From Thermoplasmata archaeon (GTDB lineage Archaea; Thermoplasmatota; Thermoplasmata; Thermoplasmatales; Thermoplasmataceae), in assembly GCA_021809755.1 (NCBI GenBank), contig JAJZJZ010000003.1, forward strand, positions 1 to 64,000: 64,000 nt of DNA. The letters are read 5' to 3'. The notes beneath the pieces are model-generated. The model did no database searches, was not told the origin of the DNA, and saw only the letters and a list, made by a program, of their open reading frames with translations. Each line of letters begins with the position of its first letter. Position 1 is the stretch's first letter. Below are positions 29,781 through 40,235 of this stretch, one piece after another. The position numbers were made by a program, and so were the translations under genes.

Positions 29781-30092
29781 ATGGGAGACGATGAAATTAG
29801 AGAGGAGGGTTTATCCAGAATCCTTCTCTCCCAATCTCAAAACTTTTTCAAAAAGGATCCATTGCGGCATATTCTCAGCTATTCTTTGGCTAGGGATAAT
29901 AGATTTCTGGAGTCAGGAGTTTTTTTAAAGCCCAAATATGTTGATAAGTTTCTTGATATGCTGGAAAAGGAAGTTTTAGAAAATTTTCCAATTGCAAAGA
30001 TAGATTTTAACAGGTTTGAAGATGCGTACTATAGTGACTTTTTCGTTGAGATAAGAAAAATAGCTATAAATTTACTCAGTAAAATAAATTAA
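29781..30092 (+). CDS. Hypothetical protein
   Basis: ATG at 29781 immediately after nrdJ; acidic soluble 103 aa. Confidence 0.5.
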   Translation: MGDDEIREEGLSRILLSQSQNFFKKDPLRHILSYSLARDNRFLESGVFLKPKYVDKFLDMLEKEVLENFPIAKIDFNRFEDAYYSDFFVEIRKIAINLLSKIN

Positions 30093-30118
30093 CTCTTTAA
30101 ATATATCTATTTAAGGCA

Positions 30119-30610
30119 TTGACACTAGAAGAATTAGTTGATAAAGAAATAACTGTTGAATTGAACAGTCTTGGAATCATTAAGATAGGGATCCTAGACA
30201 GCTTTAGCGATAACGGAATACTTCTAAAAAAGGGAGATGAAAAATATTTTATCCCATGGCGTTCAATAGAGGAGTTAAGGTTAAAGAAAGAAGGGGATGA
30301 AGAGTTTAACCCTAAACTTGAGATTGATGATGCCGAGAAAGAAAGTTTTCTTGGTAGTGTGTTTTTCCTCATATCTTTAACGATCATGTCAGCACTTGTT
30401 ACTTTTATAATTTATGCAAGTTTCGTAAATTCATCTAATCTCGGTATTCCAAAGACCATAGCTTCCGCAATAGGTGGACCGTTTATTATAGTTGGATTTT
30501 TTGGCACCTTTGTTTCATTTCTAATAGGAAAAACAAAAGTTGCCCTGCTCATGGTCATAATTATTTTTATTGGCGCTCTTCTATTCATAGTATATTTTGG
30601 CATATTGTAA
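30119..30610 (+). CDS. Hypothetical membrane protein
   Basis: Soluble N-terminal half, 3 C-terminal hydrophobic segments; TTG start. Confidence 0.55.
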   Translation: MTLEELVDKEITVELNSLGIIKIGILDSFSDNGILLKKGDEKYFIPWRSIEELRLKKEGDEEFNPKLEIDDAEKESFLGSVFFLISLTIMSALVTFIIYASFVNSSNLGIPKTIASAIGGPFIIVGFFGTFVSFLIGKTKVALLMVIIIFIGALLFIVYFGIL

Positions 30611-30856
30611 AGGCAATCTGACTTTCTCATGAGTCGCTTTATGATTCTCATTAACCTTTGTTTACCTTCACTGAAACGATTCAATTACCATTTTCAGATC
30701 TATGCTCATGAATGCTATGTATGTTAAATCTGCAGAAATCTCAATATTCCATAATTCCTCATAAAATAGGTACTTCAAAAGTAAGGTTTCCAATTATTGA
30801 GACTTAATCATCATGTGAGAAAATTAATTATGTAATGGGCAATGACGACCTTACAA

Positions 30857-30941
30857 GCAGGGGTTGTCGAGATTGGTCAAAGGCGCCAGATTGAGGGTCT
30901 GGTTCCGTAGGGATACGCGGGTTCAAATCCCGTCCCCTGCA
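30857..30941 (+). tRNA. tRNA-Leu (anticodon GAG)
   Basis: Acceptor GCAGGGG/CCCCTGC, anticodon arm CCAGA-TTGAGGG-TCTGG, long variable arm, GGGTTCAAATCCC T arm; no intron. Confidence 0.95.
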
Positions 30942-30968
30942 TCTTTTTTATGATCGATTTATTTTTTA

Positions 30969-32144
30969 TCATAGAAAATCAAGGGCGTTTTTCATATCCT
31001 CTATGAGATCTTCTGCATCTTCTATTCCACATGAAAACCTTACGAGTCCGTCTTTAATTCCAATTTTTTCCCTTTGGGCCTTTGACATGGAAGAATGGGA
31101 GGTATCTATTGGAAGAGTTGCAAGTGACTCTACTCCACCTAGACTTGGAGCAGGAGATATATATTTCAGCTTTCCCAGAAACTTTCTTGCCTGATCGACG
31201 CCTCCTTTAATCTCAAAGGATAGCATTCCCCCATAGCCCCTCAGATTTTTCTTCGCAATTTTATGGTAAGGACTAGACTCAAGTCCGGGATAAAAAACAC
31301 TCTCAACCTTGTCATTTTCCATGAGAAATTTTGAAATTTTCATTGCGTTTTCATTTTGTCTTCCAACCCTCAGGCCGATAGTCTTCATCCCTCTGGCTAT
31401 GCTGTATGCCTGTGTTGGATCAAGCACCGGTCCAAGATTCTTCCTCATATCATATATTGCACTTGGATCTTCATCTGTTCCCAGAAACCCGCATATAGCG
31501 TCCGAATGCCCGGAAAGGTATTTAGTCCCGCTGTGAACAACGTAATTCGCCCCCAGTTCAAGTGGGTTTTGATTTACTGGAGATGCAAAGGTTGCATCAA
31601 TTGCCAATTTAGTCTCAGTACCATTACATAACTCTCCTATGAGTCCAATATCCGTGACCATATCAGTTGGATTTGTAATAGATTCAGCATAAATCATGTC
31701 GTATTCAGAAGCTTTAAAAGAACCTTCATTGAGATCATTAGTATCCATAAATGTCACTTCGATTCCATTTTCTCTCAGCTTATTGAGAAAGTAAGAATAT
31801 GTCTGTCCATAGAGCTCAGAAGCTGAAAGCAGCTTCATTCCCCTCTTCAGTATTGACATCGCCAGACATGATATGGCAGACATACCAGATGAAAATGATA
31901 TGCCAAATTTTGAATCTTCAATGGCTGCGTATTTCTGCTCCAGAGAGTTGACAGTAGGATTTCCCCATCTTGTATAGATGTAGGGTTTGCCCGTGGATGG
32001 ATCACTTATGGCTCCACTTTCATAATTCGGGTATATAAAAGTGGCATTTTGAAAAATTGGGGTAACAACGTTCCCAAATTCCTTTATTTTAAGTTCCCCT
32101 GCTGAAACCGCCCTTGTGTTAATTCCCCCTTTCTGATCTGCCAT
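30969..32144 (-). CDS. Cys/Met metabolism PLP-dependent enzyme (cystathionine gamma-synthase/lyase-like)
   Basis: YTRWGNPTVNSLEQKYAAIE, FSSGMSAISCLAMSIL, VVHSGTKYLSGHSDAI, LGGVESLATLP. Confidence 0.93.
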   Translation of the reverse strand: MADQKGGINTRAVSAGELKIKEFGNVVTPIFQNATFIYPNYESGAISDPSTGKPYIYTRWGNPTVNSLEQKYAAIEDSKFGISFSSGMSAISCLAMSILKRGMKLLSASELYGQTYSYFLNKLRENGIEVTFMDTNDLNEGSFKASEYDMIYAESITNPTDMVTDIGLIGELCNGTETKLAIDATFASPVNQNPLELGANYVVHSGTKYLSGHSDAICGFLGTDEDPSAIYDMRKNLGPVLDPTQAYSIARGMKTIGLRVGRQNENAMKISKFLMENDKVESVFYPGLESSPYHKIAKKNLRGYGGMLSFEIKGGVDQARKFLGKLKYISPAPSLGGVESLATLPIDTSHSSMSKAQREKIGIKDGLVRFSCGIEDAEDLIEDMKNALDFL

Positions 32145-32327
32145 AGAATTGAATTTCTTGCAGATGAATAACCCTTTCTAGAAAATAATTATAACCTGCC
32201 CTAAATGAATAAATTTTTTGGTTTTACGAAACTGGTCAATTTGGTCCGCCCACAGTTTTCTCTGGACCCACTCCTCTAATGAATATAATTTAGAATATGA
32301 CTGCGGACAAATTAAACCCTTCAATAA

Positions 32328-32948
32328 TTACTGCAATAGGTTAGTTTTGCGTCTTATCCCTTCCAATGCACATTCAAGAACTTGGTTTCTTGGCAATCTA
32401 GCATCGCAAATATGGAAACTTTTTGATAAAATATTATGGTCTATGGCTTTTCTGTATGCATCATGAACAGAACGAAGATATTCTTCATTCTCAAACATTT
32501 CGTATTGGCGATTTTCCTTCTTTCTGGCCAGAAATTCCTTTGGGTCAAGATCAAGATATATTGTTAATTCAGGTACAAGATGAACTATCCCCAGAGCGTT
32601 TTCCATCCATTTGATCCATGATATTTCATCTTTAAAATTGTTCTTGAGCATGGATCCCTGATATGCAAATGTTGAAAGTGAATAGCGATCGCATATGACA
32701 ATGTTTCCAGCTTCCAGTTTTGCCTCTATTTCCTTCGAATGGTCAATTCTGTCTTTAAGGAATAGAGATAACAACAAAAGAGGCTCTTCCCGACCTGCCT
32801 TCTCCAGGAATTCCTGATTTTCCTTAAATTTATCAGTTGGCTCATATGTGCTAAAGACCCTGTAGTTGTAAGAAGATAGGACTTTCTCAAGTGAGCCGGC
32901 CAAAGTGCTCTTTCCAGAACCATCTATTCCTTCTATCGCTATAAACAT
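32328..32948 (-). CDS. tmk: Thymidylate kinase
   Basis: MFIAIEGIDGSGKSTLAGSL, DRYSLSTFAYQGS; start refined to 32948. Confidence 0.92.
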   Translation of the reverse strand: MFIAIEGIDGSGKSTLAGSLEKVLSSYNYRVFSTYEPTDKFKENQEFLEKAGREEPLLLLSLFLKDRIDHSKEIEAKLEAGNIVICDRYSLSTFAYQGSMLKNNFKDEISWIKWMENALGIVHLVPELTIYLDLDPKEFLARKKENRQYEMFENEEYLRSVHDAYRKAIDHNILSKSFHICDARLPRNQVLECALEGIRRKTNLLQ

Positions 32949-33174
32949 GATTAATTGGAGAGAAAGAACACGATAAAATAATATTCTATCGAACACCCAG
33001 ATTTTCGCGGATCAAGGTTAACTAGTTCTGCACCACTGTGATAGACCAGTCATCCATTTTTGTTCTGAAGCTAATCAGGCATAAAAAAAGAATCGTTAAA
33101 GGTAAGAAGTTTTAAAAAAATTGATTTGGTTGAAATAAAATTTATAATTTAAAAATATAAAAATAATGTTTTTC

Positions 33175-34623
33175 TTAATTTGTCTTTACTCCCCTGCTCG
33201 ATGCTTCTCCTTCAAGAAGTTTATTTTCACCTGATATCTCGTCCAGATCCAGCCTCTTTGGTTCAGGCAGGAGTACTACTGTAAATATCAGACCCATCAC
33301 TGAAAGGAATGCCAGAATCAAAAATAGCCCTGATTCCCCAATGGAAGATGCAACGATGATTACATTTAGGAAGGTTCCTAAGAAAGCCCCTGTTTTACCC
33401 CCGGCAGCCGAAGCACCAGAACCCAACCCTCTGACTTTCGTAGGGAAGACTTCAGGAGGATATATGAAGGTAGTAACGTTTGGTCCAAACTCAATGAAGA
33501 AGTAACTCAACCCGTAAACAACCAAGAACTCACTCACATATGTTGCTGAGAGAAGTTGATGGAATATGCCTAGAATCCCAAAACTAACCGCCATGGCAGT
33601 AAACCCTATCATCTGAATTGGTTTTCTTCCTATCCTGTCAATGGTAAATGTTGCTAACCAATAACCTGGAAGAGCTGCGACCCCAAATACCAGAGCGGAA
33701 TATTCTGTAGTAGTAATGAGTTTACTTAATCCTGTTACAGTGGAAGGCACCAGAACGGATAACATTGAGTTTGACATGATTGAATTACCATACAAAGCCC
33801 AGTCCATCAGGAACCATGATCCAGCTGTTCCAAGGAGAGTCAAAAGAAATCTTTTCTGTTTTATGATGCTTACCCAGGATTCTCTAACTGTTTCTGTGCT
33901 CGCATCAGCCATTGTAGATATACCCGTATATTTTTGCCAGTTATCTGAGGCAGCCTTTGCATCACCCTTAACTCTAAGAAGATATCTTGGGGTCTCAGGC
34001 ATCTTTCTTCTGTAATAGACTACTGCCAAAGCTGGAATTGCACCGAATGCTAGAAGAAGTTTCCAGATAATATCCAGTGGGATTCCGGAAAAGATCAACC
34101 CAAGCGATATAAGAGGGCCGGCCAATAATCCAAGGGACTGCATAGAAAAAACCATACCAACAAGTTTTCCTCTGCTCCCTGTATTTGAGTATTCTGCCAT
34201 TATTGTTGAGCTTGTTGCATAATCTCCTCCTATCCCTATTCCCAGAATGAATCTCCACGCTATCAATATATAGACTCCGTTGACAGGTGTAAGGAATGCA
34301 CTTCCCAATGCGCCTATTACCAGAATTATAAGTTCAAGCCCATAAATTGCCTTTCTGCCCATCTTATCAAGCAGTCTTCCAAATATCAGGGCACCAATTA
34401 CCGCTGATAGAAGAGCTGTGGAATCTAGCAGAGAAGTCTCCAATGTGCTGAATTTGCCCCAGCCAGCCAAAACAAGTAAGCTCGTTACTACTCCAATTAT
34501 GAACAGGTCATATGCGTCGGTGAAGAAACCGAGACCCGAAATCAACCAAGTTTTGTAGTGAAAACCGCTTGTTTCCGTTTCGTTTATAGACTTTATTAAG
34601 TCTTCTTTTGTATCTTTACTCAT
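33175..34623 (-). CDS. MFS transporter, PHS (phosphate:H+ symporter)-like
   Basis: GLGFFTDAYDLFIIGVVTSLL, GIGIGGDYATSSTIMAEYSN, FGPNVTTFIYPPEVFPTKVRG. Confidence 0.88.
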   Translation of the reverse strand: MSKDTKEDLIKSINETETSGFHYKTWLISGLGFFTDAYDLFIIGVVTSLLVLAGWGKFSTLETSLLDSTALLSAVIGALIFGRLLDKMGRKAIYGLELIILVIGALGSAFLTPVNGVYILIAWRFILGIGIGGDYATSSTIMAEYSNTGSRGKLVGMVFSMQSLGLLAGPLISLGLIFSGIPLDIIWKLLLAFGAIPALAVVYYRRKMPETPRYLLRVKGDAKAASDNWQKYTGISTMADASTETVRESWVSIIKQKRFLLTLLGTAGSWFLMDWALYGNSIMSNSMLSVLVPSTVTGLSKLITTTEYSALVFGVAALPGYWLATFTIDRIGRKPIQMIGFTAMAVSFGILGIFHQLLSATYVSEFLVVYGLSYFFIEFGPNVTTFIYPPEVFPTKVRGLGSGASAAGGKTGAFLGTFLNVIIVASSIGESGLFLILAFLSVMGLIFTVVLLPEPKRLDLDEISGENKLLEGEASSRGVKTN

Positions 34624-34667
34624 ACATTCCTTCCAAGTATAGTAGTATAATAAGGTTTACCGATATA

Positions 34668-34715
34668 GTATATAGATTAGTATATTGCTATATATACAGT
34701 AATTATTCTATATAC
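34668..34715. promoter_or_regulatory. Cluster of related TATATA-core inverted/direct repeats upstream of the PHS-type transporter
   Basis: GTATATAG (34668-34675), CTATATATAC (34688-34697), CTATATAC (34708-34715); gene TATA-like box lies around 34649. Confidence 0.35.
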
Positions 34716-34865
34716 AAAAATAACCGGAGCCAATAATTAAACAATTGATTTTTCAGCTATAAAATTGCTTAGGTGACCTATTTATGAAGAGAGAAAATTT
34801 TGTTTATTTAAGCGGATTATTTTTCTTAATGTTAGGGCAAATTATTTAATTGCTTTTACATGGAA

Positions 34866-36509
34866 CTAGATTTTTTGCTGATGTCTGGGTCCCTTTTTGG
34901 AGAGTCCTAATCTCCAGTTAAGGAATATTGCTCTATCCATTTCATTTATAGCCTTAGAGACATTTGGTCTAAATTCCATCATATTCATTATATCTTTTTC
35001 AATATCGACCCCGGGGGCAACCTCAACTAGTGTAAGGTTTCCTGAGATAAGCTTGAATACTGCCCTCTCTGTGATGTATGTAACTTCTTTCTTTCTTCCA
35101 TTCATTTGTTTTGTGGAGAATAGTATCTTGTATGGATCCTTTACGAACTTCTTTCCACCGTCCCTAACTATTTTTAATCCATCCATGGTAACTTTTATGT
35201 CAGGTTTTCCTGAGGTGAAAGCCCCTGAGAAAATGATTCTTGGAGAGCCTGACACTATGACGGGAAAGCCTCCTGGGCCGGTTATTTTATTTGGGAGTGA
35301 TGATGGATTGACATTCCCATATGGATCCACTTCCATGAAACCAAGAACCGCCAGATCAATCATTCCCCCCTCATAGAGAGTGAACTGATCGGGAAGAGGA
35401 ATTATTGCAAAGGGCCCCATTGAAAGCCCAAAATCTGAGCCCTGCAGTGGTACCCCTCCCCATGGTCCAGCCTCCACGGTTGAATATACATAGTCCTTCA
35501 ACCCCTCATCATTTAACACCATTGGGACTTCTGCGGGCATACCTACTCCAAAATTTACTATAATAGGTCCCTTTTTTTCAGAGATTACGCCCGCAACTTC
35601 CTGCGCAGTTCTTCGTATAATCACATCCCTGAATGTTAAATCTCCTGATGGTTCTCTTTTCGGTGGATCTGGAGGGATTATGGTTCCGGAGATACCTGGA
35701 TTAAACTCAAGGTTTCCTCCCTGCCACGAATACATTTCTGGAGAAACTACAACATAGTCGATGAGTGGTCCGGGTACGTGTACAGCCTTGGGATTCATCG
35801 TCCCAAACTTTGCTATCCTTTCCACCTGTGAAAATACGATCCCTCTATTTGGGAGGGCTTTAGCAGCCTGTGCCATTGGAAATATGCTCCCATAGATCCC
35901 TTCCTTCTCCATGCTCATATTCCCTATTTCATCAGCAGTTGTCCCTCTAATGAGCGCGAAATCAGGCTGAGGTCCTTTGAAGAAAATGAATTCCTGACCA
36001 TCTATTGTTATGATTTCCTGGCTAACTCTCCTCTTTTTATTTGCCAGATCGTTAAGGTTCGATCCGGATTCTCTCGGATCCAGAAAAGTTCCAAGCCCTA
36101 CCCTTGTAATAAGTCCAGGTCTCGATGCTGAGATCTCCCTGAGCCAGTGGGCTACTGTTCCAATGCTTGCAGTATACCCCTCTATTTTGTTTTCCCTCAC
36201 AATCTTCTCCATCCACGGAGTAAAAGCAAGGAAAGGTGACAATATTCCTGATAAAAATCCAAAGTCTCCTGTGTCATACATGCTCTTTGCTATTATGTCA
36301 AGTCCTCTCCCTGGTGAACCGGGAGAGCTGTCTGAAATGAGGAATAGATCTTTTGGATGGCCGGTTTCCTCATAGGTTTCAAATAGTTTTAGAAGCAGAT
36401 ATTCTGGAGAAGTTGATAGGTTAAAGCCAGAGACAGCAAATGAAGAACCATCCTTGATCTTTGTGTAAATAAATTTGAGATCTCGCTCTTCTTTAATTAT
36501 ATGAGTCAT
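34866..36509 (-). CDS. Fused-subunit acyl-CoA:carboxylate CoA-transferase
   Basis: YdiF-like layout: GFNLSTSPEYLL…, VNFGVGMPAEVP…YSTVEAGPWGGVPLQGSDFG with catalytic Glu context. Confidence 0.88.
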   Translation of the reverse strand: MTHIIKEERDLKFIYTKIKDGSSFAVSGFNLSTSPEYLLLKLFETYEETGHPKDLFLISDSSPGSPGRGLDIIAKSMYDTGDFGFLSGILSPFLAFTPWMEKIVRENKIEGYTASIGTVAHWLREISASRPGLITRVGLGTFLDPRESGSNLNDLANKKRRVSQEIITIDGQEFIFFKGPQPDFALIRGTTADEIGNMSMEKEGIYGSIFPMAQAAKALPNRGIVFSQVERIAKFGTMNPKAVHVPGPLIDYVVVSPEMYSWQGGNLEFNPGISGTIIPPDPPKREPSGDLTFRDVIIRRTAQEVAGVISEKKGPIIVNFGVGMPAEVPMVLNDEGLKDYVYSTVEAGPWGGVPLQGSDFGLSMGPFAIIPLPDQFTLYEGGMIDLAVLGFMEVDPYGNVNPSSLPNKITGPGGFPVIVSGSPRIIFSGAFTSGKPDIKVTMDGLKIVRDGGKKFVKDPYKILFSTKQMNGRKKEVTYITERAVFKLISGNLTLVEVAPGVDIEKDIMNMMEFRPNVSKAINEMDRAIFLNWRLGLSKKGPRHQQKI

Positions 36510-36632
36510 GTATTGTTATTCTCGGCAACGATGTAAATGTTTAGGCTTAATCTTTAACCTTTTCTTTTAGTTTACTGATTTCCTTAACTATGAATTGTGT
36601 GCGACCCGGATTTGATTTAAGTCTTACAATAT

Positions 36633-37532
36633 TCACTTTGTTGTAACAATTATTTCGTCGGCTAGGACAAGTATGGTATGTTCCGCCTGAGATATCATAG
36701 CCCCACTATGCTCCTTAAGTACGGGAAACTGTGATATCTGTTTCTTCCCCATCATCTTCTTAAGATATGCAGTATGATCAGGGATTAAATTGGTAATCCA
36801 TCTCTCTGCAAAGGGAAGCATATTGAATGCTCCGTATACTGGGTCCTTCTTATCCTGCTTTGTACCGCTCATAATATAAATATTCCCACCAGGGCCATTG
36901 TGGATCATCCCTATCCCCGTGGACGAGAAAGGCTCTATTGCGATTACCGTACCCGGGGTTATGGTTGCTCCGTTTCCATCATCATAATTTGGAATGAAAA
37001 TTCTTGAATGAAGGTCAAAACGGTTTATTCCATGACCCCCAAGATTCTTCACCGGCTTAAATCCCATAGAGTTAATCTTTTCACCAATTGCTTTACCTAT
37101 TCTTCCTATTGGAATGTTTGGGCGCAATACTTTCAATGCAGCATCTAGAGCTTCTCTTGAAGCATCAATGAGATTTGAATAATTTCCTGTTCCTCCAACC
37201 TCAACAGTTGCTGCATTATCTGAGATAAATCCGTCTACCTGTGCACCAATATCCACCTTTACCAGATCACCTGTTTTGAATCTCTTCCCATCATTAGGTG
37301 ATGGTGTGTAATGTGCTGCCTCATGGTTTATGGAGAGATTAAGCGGAAAGGATGGTTGTGCCCCTTCCTCTCTGATGAAATTTTCTGTTTTTTCTGCAAC
37401 TTCAAGAAGAAGTGATCCAGGCTCTATTAGAGTCTGGGCGAATTCAAGTGCTGCTTTACCAATTTTTCCGGCTTTGATAATACAGGATTTTTCGTATGGA
37501 TCCATATTATGGGTCATGATCTGTTCAGACAA
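36633..37532 (-). CDS. map: Methionine aminopeptidase, type II (archaeal)
   Basis: SLNHEAAHYTPSPNDGKRFKTGDLVKVDIGAQVDGFISDNAATV; GHGINRFDLH; HNGPGGNIY. Confidence 0.92.
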   Translation of the reverse strand: MSEQIMTHNMDPYEKSCIIKAGKIGKAALEFAQTLIEPGSLLLEVAEKTENFIREEGAQPSFPLNLSINHEAAHYTPSPNDGKRFKTGDLVKVDIGAQVDGFISDNAATVEVGGTGNYSNLIDASREALDAALKVLRPNIPIGRIGKAIGEKINSMGFKPVKNLGGHGINRFDLHSRIFIPNYDDGNGATITPGTVIAIEPFSSTGIGMIHNGPGGNIYIMSGTKQDKKDPVYGAFNMLPFAERWITNLIPDHTAYLKKMMGKKQISQFPVLKEHSGAMISQAEHTILVLADEIIVTTK

Positions 37533-37593
37533 AACCCTTTTTAATTTATTTTGTTAACCGTTTTGTTTATTTAATGTATCAGCATGAATTCCC

Positions 37594-38280
37594 ATGGAGA
37601 ATTATGTTGAGAGAAAAGAAACGGTAAAGAATAAAACGGTATTGATAACTGGAGGAACTTCAGGATTAGGCAGAGCCTGCGTCGATGTTTTTCTTGATGC
37701 AGGATGGAGTGTGGCAACTTTTGGAAGACGATTTGACCTCATATCAGAAATCAAGCTGATGAATAAAAATAAAAATCTTCTGGCAGAAGTTTGTGATTTG
37801 CGAATTTCAAACCACCTGGATAATGTCCTTGAAACCTTTCTGAAGAAATTCAAAAGGTTTGATGCAGTTATTCTTAATGCAGGTGAGCTTGGAAAAACAC
37901 CCCTAGTTAATTCTACTGATCTGGAACTGAATGACTTCAGATCGGTCTTTGAAACCAATTTTTTCGGGAATATTTCACTCGTATTGAAGATATTGAAGCG
38001 CCAGCCTGTAAGTAATACCATGTTTGTGCATATCACCTCTGACGCTGCCTCAACGCCATATCCTGGGTGGGGTCCATATGGGTCTTCCAAAGCAGCAATA
38101 GATTTTCTATTCAGAATAATGCAAGTTGAAGGTGGGAAAATAGGAAATAGATTTGTTTCTTTTGATCCTGGTGATATGAATACCGAAATGCATAGATTAG
38201 CACTTCCCGATGATGATCCAGAAAATCTAAAAAACCCATTGGACTCCGCCAGAGAACTCTTGAGTGTCGTGGAGAGGTGA
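37594..38280 (+). CDS. Short-chain dehydrogenase/reductase
   Basis: VLITGGTSGLGRACVD, ILNAGELG, WGPYGSSKAAIDF (YxxxK). Confidence 0.92.
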   Translation: MENYVERKETVKNKTVLITGGTSGLGRACVDVFLDAGWSVATFGRRFDLISEIKLMNKNKNLLAEVCDLRISNHLDNVLETFLKKFKRFDAVILNAGELGKTPLVNSTDLELNDFRSVFETNFFGNISLVLKILKRQPVSNTMFVHITSDAASTPYPGWGPYGSSKAAIDFLFRIMQVEGGKIGNRFVSFDPGDMNTEMHRLALPDDDPENLKNPLDSARELLSVVER

Positions 38281-39326
38281 TAATTTTGTATCACGATTCA
38301 CTTTACCTAAATACAGAGAGAACAGAGAATGTTCCCAGAGAGATTCTGGGAAAGAATAGAAGTTCTGTTAAACTGGCAGTTGCAAGGTTAAAAGCTGGAG
38401 AGGTTTCTCTGTTTCCAGACTTCACTTATCTCAGTGAAATACTTGACCCTGGAGATCTACTCTTATTTAATGACAGTTTGATGCTCCCATCTGCTCTCTG
38501 GGCTAGAGAAAGTTCCAGTGGCAAAATATGCAGAATTCATGTTGGACAGCCAATTGATCATGGTAAATATCTTGCAGAAATAAGACCAAGATCTGAATTT
38601 GGTGCCCCTTGGAATAAGGGGGAATTTTCAATATTAAACACTGAAATAATTGCTAATGTTGTTGAACGGAATAGAGAGTTTCCCAGGTATGTGGAAATGA
38701 CTTTTCCCAATCTTATTGATGATATGCAGAAATTCCTCCTTAGGAACGGGAGCCCAATATTTTATGAAGGAATAACCAAAGCCTTTGATTATTCTTATTA
38801 CAAGAACATTTTTCAGACAAAGTTGGGATCTTCGGAATATCCTTCAGCTTCAAGACCATTCAGTACTGAAATTATAAACAAAACAGTGAAAGAAGGTGTT
38901 CACATATCAACAATTACCCTGCACTGCAACCTGGCATCACTGGAAAGAGCGGAATTTGAGAAATCAGATGTCCTTCTTCCAGAAATTTATGATGTTGGCG
39001 GTGATACGATTGAGAACATAGAAAATGCTGTTGCTTCTGGAAACCGGGTTATTGCAGTCGGTACTACTGTGGCAAGAGCAATTATTTCAGCGGTCAGTGG
39101 AGGTAAACTTAGAAGTTCCAGCGGTGTCACACGGTTAAAAATAGGTCCGGATACTGATGTTTTCCCACTTTCCGGGATAATTACTGGAGTTCATGACACA
39201 GATAGTTCACATCATGATCTCCTTTCGGCTTTCGTGGGAGATCAAATATCAATGCCATTAAACAGAATAGTTTCAACATTTGGACTCGATGGCCATGAAT
39301 TTGGAGATTCGGTAGCCATAATTTAG
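38277..39326 (+). CDS. QueA-like protein (SAM:tRNA ribosyltransferase-isomerase family homolog)
   Basis: DLLLFNDSLMLPSALW, VHISTITLHCNLASL, NRVIAVGTTVARAI, DSSHHDLLSAFVG align by eye with QueA motifs. Confidence 0.8.
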   Translation: MIILYHDSLYLNTERTENVPREILGKNRSSVKLAVARLKAGEVSLFPDFTYLSEILDPGDLLLFNDSLMLPSALWARESSSGKICRIHVGQPIDHGKYLAEIRPRSEFGAPWNKGEFSILNTEIIANVVERNREFPRYVEMTFPNLIDDMQKFLLRNGSPIFYEGITKAFDYSYYKNIFQTKLGSSEYPSASRPFSTEIINKTVKEGVHISTITLHCNLASLERAEFEKSDVLLPEIYDVGGDTIENIENAVASGNRVIAVGTTVARAIISAVSGGKLRSSSGVTRLKIGPDTDVFPLSGIITGVHDTDSSHHDLLSAFVGDQISMPLNRIVSTFGLDGHEFGDSVAII

Positions 39327-39372
39327 ATGTCAGTTTTAAATTAATTTCAATATTTTTAGATCACGATGTTTC

Positions 39373-40029
39373 CTAATACTTCTCCTGAAATTTAATTACG
39401 AATCTGCATGTTTTGGCACCTGATATAATTCTGTGTGTTGATTCTATTTCTGCCCCTAGTAAATCCTGAAAAAGTTCTCTTTCTGAATTGCAGGCCTCTG
39501 AATATTTTTCGGAAATTTGTAGAATAGGACAGTTGTATTCACATAATTCAAATGTTCTTTCTGATAATTTTTTTATTTCTGCCATGTAACCATCAGAATT
39601 CCTTAAAGTCCTTAGGTTATCCACCAGAAGACTTTCATCCATAGGTTCTATGGTTTTCCTGTATTCTTCTAGAATTTTTGCGGACCTCAAATGCAGAACT
39701 TCTGAAACTCCTTCTAAGCCGAGATTTTTCTCCACATATTCGAGGGCTTCAAGCGCAAGAGATGAATAAGACTTGGGTAAGACATTATGACCCTTCTCCG
39801 TTATAAATACCTTGCAAACAGGCCTTCCTTTCCCTGAAGGAACATAAGTTCTTTCCAGCATGCCCTCTCTTTCCAGTTCTGATATGTGCTTTAAAACGGC
39901 GGCCTTTGATATTCCAAGAATTTGGCTGAGCTCACTAAGTGATGGTTCTCCATTCCTCTTTACAGTTAAAAGCAGTTTTGTTTTTGGAGATGATTCTGAA
40001 TAGAGCCCCTTCACCTTACAATATTTCAA
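39373..40029 (-). CDS. Winged-helix transcriptional regulator with SufR-like C-terminal cysteine cluster
   Basis: LSELSQILGISKAAVLKHISELEREGML HTH; CEYNCPILQISEKYSEACNSERELFQDLLG…GAKTCRFVIK. Confidence 0.83.
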   Translation of the reverse strand: MKYCKVKGLYSESSPKTKLLLTVKRNGEPSLSELSQILGISKAAVLKHISELEREGMLERTYVPSGKGRPVCKVFITEKGHNVLPKSYSSLALEALEYVEKNLGLEGVSEVLHLRSAKILEEYRKTIEPMDESLLVDNLRTLRNSDGYMAEIKKLSERTFELCEYNCPILQISEKYSEACNSERELFQDLLGAEIESTHRIISGAKTCRFVIKFQEKY

Positions 40030-40235
40030 CTGGTTTATTAACTGTTTCGTGAATTATTTATCTATCATTACTGAACCTTTCATTAAGACATAAGAATCTT
40101 TACTGCTGAATAGATTTTTCACTTTTTTCTCTTCTCTCAGTTAAATTTTAAATTTTGAGCTGGTCATTAATCTTTGTTTTCTCTTATAACTCTAGAGCAA
40201 CGATAACAATTTATAACAGTTCTAAATTTGAATGG

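Noticed and set aside
37602-38294. 230-aa minus-strand ORF
   Set aside because: Exactly antisense to the SDR gene, which has clear motifs; no independent evidence.
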